Source: Solimonas sp047605265
Lineage (GTDB): Bacteria; Pseudomonadota; Gammaproteobacteria; Nevskiales; Nevskiaceae
Direction of reading: 5' to 3'
Assembly (NCBI GenBank): GCA_047605265.1
Contig: JASGFY010000002.1
Span: 46,716 to 110,715, forward strand
Length of the DNA: 64,000 nucleotides
Shown here: positions 59,949 through 64,000 of the stretch, piece after piece
Numbering within the stretch: the stretch's first letter is position 1
How the letters are laid out: each line of letters starts with the position of its first letter
Program-made: the position numbers and the translations under genes
The notes under the pieces: generated by a model
What the model saw: the letters and a program-made list of their open reading frames with translations, nothing else
Database searches by the model: none
What the model was told of the DNA's origin: nothing

Positions 59949-60474
59949 GAAGCTCGATTCGCTCGCACGCCTGGCCTTTCAGGCGCTCGACGACATGAAG
60001 GGCCAGAACATCACGGTGCTGAACGTGATGAAGCTGACGACGGTCACCGACACGATGATCATCTGCACCGGCACCTCGAACCGCCACGTCAAGTCGCTCG
60101 CGCAGAACGTCGCCGAGGAAGCCAAGCATGCCGGCCATCAGCCGCTCGGCATCGAAGGCGCCGATCAGGGCGAGTGGGTGCTCGTCGATCTCGGCGGCGT
60201 CGTCGTGCACGTGATGCAGGCGCAGGCGCGCGCGTTCTATCAACTCGAAAAGCTGTGGGCGGTCGCCGAGGAGAACGAGGAGGAGACCGTCGAGGTCAAG
60301 CCGAAGAAGGCCAAGCCGGCGGCGAAGAAGCCGGCCGACAAGCGCGCTGCCAAGGGCGGCAAGACGGCGGCGCCGAAGAAAGCGCCGAAGAAAGCGGCTG
60401 AGAAGGCGGTTAAGAGCGGCGCCAGGCCGGCCGCGAAGAAGGCGCCGGCCAGGAAGGCCGCCCGCAAGAAGTAA
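59932..60474 (+). CDS. rsfS: RsfS, ribosomal silencing factor, with a basic Lys/Ala-rich tail
   Basis: Binds ribosomal protein uL14 and blocks subunit joining during starvation. The conserved DUF143 domain covers residues 1-120 (LDDMKGQNITVLNVMKLTTVTDTMIICTGTSNRHVKSLAQNV, HVMQAQARAFYQLEKLW). It normally ends near residue 115; here another 55 residues follow, with repeated KKAP/KKPA-like units (PKKAPKKAAEKAVKSG, PAAKKAPARKAARKK). The tail resembles histone-H1-like or phasin tails and may bind nucleic acid. Confidence 0.93.
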   Translation: MPPNTKKLDSLARLAFQALDDMKGQNITVLNVMKLTTVTDTMIICTGTSNRHVKSLAQNVAEEAKHAGHQPLGIEGADQGEWVLVDLGGVVVHVMQAQARAFYQLEKLWAVAEENEEETVEVKPKKAKPAAKKPADKRAAKGGKTAAPKKAPKKAAEKAVKSGARPAAKKAPARKAARKK

Positions 60475-60493
60475 GCGGTGTCAGACAGCCCGC

Positions 60494-60964
60494 ATGCGCA
60501 TCTGGCTGATCGCCGTTGGCACGCGCATGCCGGACTGGGTGCAGACCGCGTATGCCGACTACGCGGCGCGCCTGCCGCACGAATGCCGGCTCGAACTCGT
60601 CGAGATTCCGCCGGCGCCACGCGGCAAGAACACCGACATCGCCCGCGCCCGGCGGCAGGAAGGCGAGAAGATCCTCAAGGCTTTGCCGCGCGACGCGCTC
60701 GTCGTCGCGCTCGACGAGCACGGCCGGCAGCTGACCAGCGTCGAATGGTCCCGCGAGCTGAAGATGTGGATGCAGTCCAGCCGCGACACCGCACTCCTGA
60801 TCGGCGGCCCCGACGGCCACGCGCCCGAAGTGCTGGCGCGCGCCGACCGCCAATGGAGTCTGTCGACGCTGACTCTGCCGCACGCGCTGGTCCGCGTGTT
60901 CGTCGCCGAGCAGCTGTTCCGTGCCTGGAGCCTGCTGGCCAACCATCCGTATCACCGAGCTTGA
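60494..60964 (+). CDS. rlmH: RlmH, 23S rRNA pseudouridine-1915 N3-methyltransferase
   Basis: SPOUT-class methyltransferase of 156 residues acting on helix 69 of 23S rRNA. The trefoil-knot SAM site is visible as LIGGPDGHAPEVLARADRQWSLSTLTLPHALVRV, ending in LANHPYHRA. It usually follows rsfS, as here (19 bp gap). The start ATG 60494 gives MRIWLIAVGTRMPDWVQTAY. Confidence 0.95.
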   Translation: MRIWLIAVGTRMPDWVQTAYADYAARLPHECRLELVEIPPAPRGKNTDIARARRQEGEKILKALPRDALVVALDEHGRQLTSVEWSRELKMWMQSSRDTALLIGGPDGHAPEVLARADRQWSLSTLTLPHALVRVFVAEQLFRAWSLLANHPYHRA

Positions 60965-61057
60965 CGCAGGCCGTGCCCGACGCAGGACGGTTGCGGCAGC
61001 GACCCATCGGTTCACGGCGGACGGTCTGCTAGGCTCTCGCCGCATCCGCCGGAAAAA

Positions 61058-62338
61058 ATGCGTACCCCGATGGCGAAAAACGCCGCCTGGCTGCTTGCGG
61101 AACTGCCCGAACTCGAACGCGCCGGCGTGCTCGACGCCGCGACCGTGGCGCGCCTGCGCGCGCATTACGCCGATGCGCCGGAACGCGGTACCGCGCTCGG
61201 CGTGTCGGCGATTCTCGGCGCGCTGCTCGTCGGACTCGGCGTGATCCTGCTGGTCGCGCACGACTGGGACGAATGGAGCCGCGGCCTGCGCCTGGCCGTC
61301 ACCGCGCTGCCGCTCGCGGCGGGCCAAGCCGCGTGCTGGTTCGCGCTGCGGCGCCGGCCGGCCTCGCGCGTCTGGCGCGAGAGCGCCGCGCTGTTCGCGG
61401 CGCTGGTCTTCGCCGCGGTGCTGGCACTGGTGACACAGATCTTCCAGCTTGGTGGCGATCTCGACCGCTATCTGCTCGCCTGCGCGCTGTTGGCGCTGCC
61501 GCTGGTCTACGCGCTCGAGGCCAGCGCATTGGCCGTCCTGGTCGGCGTCACCTGGCTGGGCTGGGTCGTCGCGCAGAGCGAATACGCACGCGAGCCGCTG
61601 CTCGTGCTGCTCGCGTACGCGACGCTGCTGCCGCACGTCTGGCAGGTCTGCCGGCGCGCGCCGTCCGGCGCGCGCAGCATCATGCTGCTCGGCTGGCTGG
61701 TGCCACTGCTGTTCGCGTCGCTGACGGTGACGATGCCGTGGCTGCGGCAATTCGCCGCGCTGTGGGTCGCGAGCTGCGCGCTGCTGCTGATCCTGCTCGA
61801 CGACGTGATCGGTGGCGACACTTCGCTCGTGCGGCGGCCGCTGCGCGCCTACGGCGAACTCGGCTGGGCGCTCGTCGCGCTGGGCGCGACCTTCCCGGAA
61901 TTCTGGGCGTCGTCCGGCGGCTTCGGCGGCAACGGCACGATGCCGCCGGCCGGCGCCGGCCTCGTGCAGTGGCTGGTGATCGCCTGCGACGCGCCGCTCG
62001 TGCTGTGCGCGCTGCGGCGCCGGCGCTGGCTGCTGGCCGCGCTCGCCGTGCCCGTCGCCGCCCTGCTGGCGGGTCTGCTCGTGCCGCCGCCGGCGCTGGG
62101 CTTCACGGTGTTCTTCAATTTCTACGTGCTGGCGATCGGCGTTGCCCTGATCGCCAGCGGCCTGCGCGAGCGCGCGCTGCGCGCCGTCAGCAGCGGCCTG
62201 ACGCTGATCGCCGTGCTCGTGCTGCTGCGCTTCTTCGGCAGCGAATGGCCCTTCGTGATCCGCGGCCTCGCGTTCGTCGGTGTCGGTCTCGCGTTTCTCG
62301 GCGCGCATGGCTGGCTGCGGCGCAGGGTGCGCACGTGA
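61058..62338 (+). CDS. DUF2157 domain membrane protein
   Basis: Polytopic membrane protein of 426 residues. The soluble N-terminus (about 1-45, LAELPELERAGVLDAATVARLRAHYA) is the DUF2157 start. About ten hydrophobic helices follow, beginning GVSAILGALLVGLGVILLVAHDWDEW. ATG 61070 is a possible alternative start. The stop overlaps the GDYXXLXY gene (GTGA), which is its usual partner. A DUF4401 gene that often accompanies this pair is absent. The function is unknown. Confidence 0.87.
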   Translation: MRTPMAKNAAWLLAELPELERAGVLDAATVARLRAHYADAPERGTALGVSAILGALLVGLGVILLVAHDWDEWSRGLRLAVTALPLAAGQAACWFALRRRPASRVWRESAALFAALVFAAVLALVTQIFQLGGDLDRYLLACALLALPLVYALEASALAVLVGVTWLGWVVAQSEYAREPLLVLLAYATLLPHVWQVCRRAPSGARSIMLLGWLVPLLFASLTVTMPWLRQFAALWVASCALLLILLDDVIGGDTSLVRRPLRAYGELGWALVALGATFPEFWASSGGFGGNGTMPPAGAGLVQWLVIACDAPLVLCALRRRRWLLAALAVPVAALLAGLLVPPPALGFTVFFNFYVLAIGVALIASGLRERALRAVSSGLTLIAVLVLLRFFGSEWPFVIRGLAFVGVGLAFLGAHGWLRRRVRT

Positions 62339-62898
62339 AGCGCGGCTGGCCGATGGCCCTGCTGGCGTTCGCCTGCGTCCTGCAATGGGCGCTGCCGGCG
62401 TCGCTGGCGCTGCGCAGCGAGCGGACCCTGCGCGACGGCGCGCGTTATTACCTGCGCACCGCGCCGGTCGATCCGCTCGACCCGTTCCGCGGACGCTACG
62501 TGACGCTGCGCTTCGACGCGCGGACGACGGCCGCCGCGTCCGAGCGGCTGCAGGACGGCGACGCGGTCTGCGTGCCGATCCGCGCCGCAGACGATCGCTA
62601 CGCGGTGTTCGGTCCGGCGTCGCGCACGCCGCCGGCGAGCGGCGACTACCTGCGCGCCCGGGTCGCGCGCTTCGCCGGCGACGGCACGATTGAGCTGCGC
62701 CTGCCGTTCGACCGCTACTACCTCGACGAACGCGCCGCGCCGGCCGCCGAGCGCGCGTATCGCGATGCCAATCGCCGCGACGCGGCGCACGAGGCCTACG
62801 TGACCGTCCGCGTGCGCGACGGCGACGCGGTGCTCGAGGAACTGTTCATCGACAATGTGCCGGTCCGCCGGATGCTGCGCGCGGCGCCGGCGTCCTGA
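62335..62898 (+). CDS. GDYXXLXY domain protein
   Basis: Protein of 187 residues. An N-terminal hydrophobic segment (MALLAFACVLQWALPASLAL) anchors or exports it. DPFRGRYVTLRFD is the characteristic GDYxxLxY-like motif (GRYVTLRF here), followed by a beta-rich domain. The GTG start overlaps the DUF2157 stop, and the two families are typically encoded together, suggesting a membrane complex of unknown role. Confidence 0.83.
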   Translation: MKRGWPMALLAFACVLQWALPASLALRSERTLRDGARYYLRTAPVDPLDPFRGRYVTLRFDARTTAAASERLQDGDAVCVPIRAADDRYAVFGPASRTPPASGDYLRARVARFAGDGTIELRLPFDRYYLDERAAPAAERAYRDANRRDAAHEAYVTVRVRDGDAVLEELFIDNVPVRRMLRAAPAS

Positions 62899-62928
62899 GC
62901 GTTCCGCGCGCGCCCGGTCCGCGCGGGC

Positions 62929-63801
62929 TCAGGCGCCCAGTTGCAACGCGAGCGCGTACAGCTCCTTTTTGCGGGCGCCGCTGATCTCCGCGGCGAGGCG
63001 CGCGGCGCGCGAGGCGGGCAGCTCATTCAGCAGCAGCCTGAGCACGCGCTCGCCTTCGTCGCGGCGCGGGTCGTCGTTCGCCGCCGCGCCGTCTATGACC
63101 AGCACGAATTCGCCGCGCTGGCGATGCGCATCGGCCTGCAGCCATGCCGACATCTCGCTGGCGCGCGCGCGATGACTCTGTTCGTAGAGCTTGGTCAGTT
63201 CGCGCGCTAGGCAGACGACGCGATCCGCGCCGAGCACGGCGGCGATGTCGGCCAGGCTGTCGGCGATGCGGTGGCTGGATTCGTAGACGATCAGCGTGCG
63301 CGTCTCGGCCGCCAGCTCGGCGAGCCGCTCGCGGCGCGCCGCCGGCCGGGCGGGCAGGAAGCCCTCGAACACGAAGCGATCGCTGGCGATGCCGGAAACC
63401 GACAGCGCGGCGATCGCCGCGCAGGGGCCGGGAACCGTCAGCACCGGCAGGTTCGCATCGCGTGCGGCGCGGACCACGGCGAAGCCCGGATCGGAGATCA
63501 GCGGCGTGCCGGCGTCGGAGACGAGCGCGAGGGCGTCGCCGCCCTGCAGGCGTTCGACGAGGCGCGTGCAGACCTCGTCCTCGTTGTGCTCGTGGACGGC
63601 GATCAACGGCTTCCTGATGCCGAAATGCGTCAGCAGGTTGGCGGTGTTGCGCGTGTCCTCCGCGCAGATTGCGGCGACGCCGTCGAGCACGGTCTGCGCG
63701 CGCGGCGAGAGGTCGTCGAGATTGCCGATCGGCGTGGCGACGACGTAGAGATGACCAGGCGCGATGCGCGAGGCGCCACTCATGGGCGTAAGGGGCGACA
63801 T
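62929..63801 (-). CDS. rsmI: RsmI, 16S rRNA cytidine-1402 2'-O-methyltransferase
   Basis: Tetrapyrrole-methylase-fold RNA methyltransferase of 290 residues. YVVATPIGNLDDLSPRAQTVL, ICAEDTRNTANLLTHFGI, VSDAGTPLISDPGFAVVRAA and PGPCAAIAALSVSG are diagnostic. ATG 63801 was used; an in-frame ATG at 63783 would remove six residues. It is divergent from an LpoA-like lipoprotein gene, the same arrangement as rsmI-lpoA in enterobacteria. Confidence 0.95.
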   Translation of the reverse strand: MSPLTPMSGASRIAPGHLYVVATPIGNLDDLSPRAQTVLDGVAAICAEDTRNTANLLTHFGIRKPLIAVHEHNEDEVCTRLVERLQGGDALALVSDAGTPLISDPGFAVVRAARDANLPVLTVPGPCAAIAALSVSGIASDRFVFEGFLPARPAARRERLAELAAETRTLIVYESSHRIADSLADIAAVLGADRVVCLARELTKLYEQSHRARASEMSAWLQADAHRQRGEFVLVIDGAAANDDPRRDEGERVLRLLLNELPASRAARLAAEISGARKKELYALALQLGA

Positions 63802-63816
63802 GTCATACTCGACATT

Positions 63817-64000
63817 ATGCCGAAAGCCCCGCTCCCCAAAGCCCTGGTTGCGCTCTTGCCGGTGCTGCTGTTCGCCTGCTCGGAGATTCCGTCGGCACCG
63901 CCGCCGGGCACGGTCTCGCGCGTCCCGTCGGCGCCGCCGCCCGTGCCGCCGGCGACGGCGGTCCCGGCACTGTCGCCGGCGCCCGTGCGCGGCGGCGGCG
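63817..64000 (+). CDS. lpoA: Lipoprotein, probable LpoA (penicillin-binding protein activator), 5' end only
   Basis: The first 61 codons run to the right edge. MPKAPLPKALVALLPVLLFAC is a lipoprotein signal with lipobox LLFAC, followed by a Pro/Ala/Val-rich linker (IPSAPPPGTVSRVPSAPPPVPPATAV). Identification as LpoA, the outer-membrane activator of PBP1a, rests on its position divergent from rsmI and on being a lipoprotein; the conserved domains lie beyond the window. Confidence 0.6.
   Translation, partial: MPKAPLPKALVALLPVLLFACSEIPSAPPPGTVSRVPSAPPPVPPATAVPALSPAPVRGGG

Overview
This is a GC-rich bacterial chromosome segment of about 64 kb with densely packed genes. It suggests a gammaproteobacterium, probably near Nevskiales/Solimonadaceae or deep-branching Xanthomonadales-like lineages. 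The indicators are a CysB-type regulator beside cysI and cysG, the EpmB/EF-P/EpmA set, a GcvR-Bcp pair divergent from DapA plus a lipoprotein, RsmI divergent from an LpoA-like lipoprotein, Coq7, HtpX, a YbaL-type antiporter, and an ImuA/ImuB/DnaE2 cassette with its own LexA. A phasin implies polyhydroxyalkanoate storage. The taxonomic guess is inference from synteny and families.

Layout. 1-4.8 kb: sulfur assimilation (cysI partial, cysB, a TSUP anion transporter, cysG). 4.9-8.0 kb: isoprenoid operon xseB-ispA-dxs on the minus strand. 8.2-9.6 kb: a DUF6249 protein, an ECF sigma factor and a small membrane protein. 9.7-19.5 kb: parE, ybaL-like antiporter, recQ, a FitAB-type toxin-antitoxin pair, parC, htpX. 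19.5-21.7 kb: a FimX-like degenerate GGDEF/EAL protein. 21.9-24.6 kb: EF-P and its beta-lysylation enzymes. 24.6-29.0 kb: a second TSUP protein, MmcQ/YjbR protein, PIN-PhoH ATPase, Bcp, GcvR. 29.1-30.4 kb: dapA and a lipoprotein. 30.4-36.7 kb: tRNA-Ser(GGA), a remnant of a lumazine-synthase-like gene, then the LexA-controlled mutasome lexA-imuA-imuB-dnaE2, in which imuA is frameshifted. 36.8-38.2 kb: class I aldolase, tRNA-Ser(UGA), tRNA-Thr(CGU).

38.2-41.3 kb looks like a small accessory insertion. A GH3 beta-glucosidase lies between tRNA-Thr and two pieces of IS1595-family transposase. 41.4-45.6 kb: acyl-CoA ligase, YihY-like membrane protein, phasin. 45.6-51.4 kb: a complete seven-gene nitrilase cluster (Nit1C type: Sll0783-like protein, Nit6803-like nitrilase, radical SAM enzyme, GNAT acetyltransferase, AIR-synthase-like protein, MSMEG_0570-like protein, flavin oxidoreductase). 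It is preceded by a good sigma-54 promoter match and faces a divergent MocR/GntR regulator. 53.0-55.3 kb: DUF2970 protein and diheme and triheme cytochromes c. 55.4-64 kb: housekeeping genes (DUF6489, MAPEG, coq7, holA-proA-nadD-rsfS-rlmH, a DUF2157/GDYXXLXY pair, rsmI, lpoA start).

The most interesting parts are the Nit1C cluster with its probable nitrogen-regulated promoter, the frameshifted imuA that opens directly into imuB, inverted heptamer repeats that could pair with the epmA start codon, and the decayed mobile-element and gene fragments beside tRNA genes.
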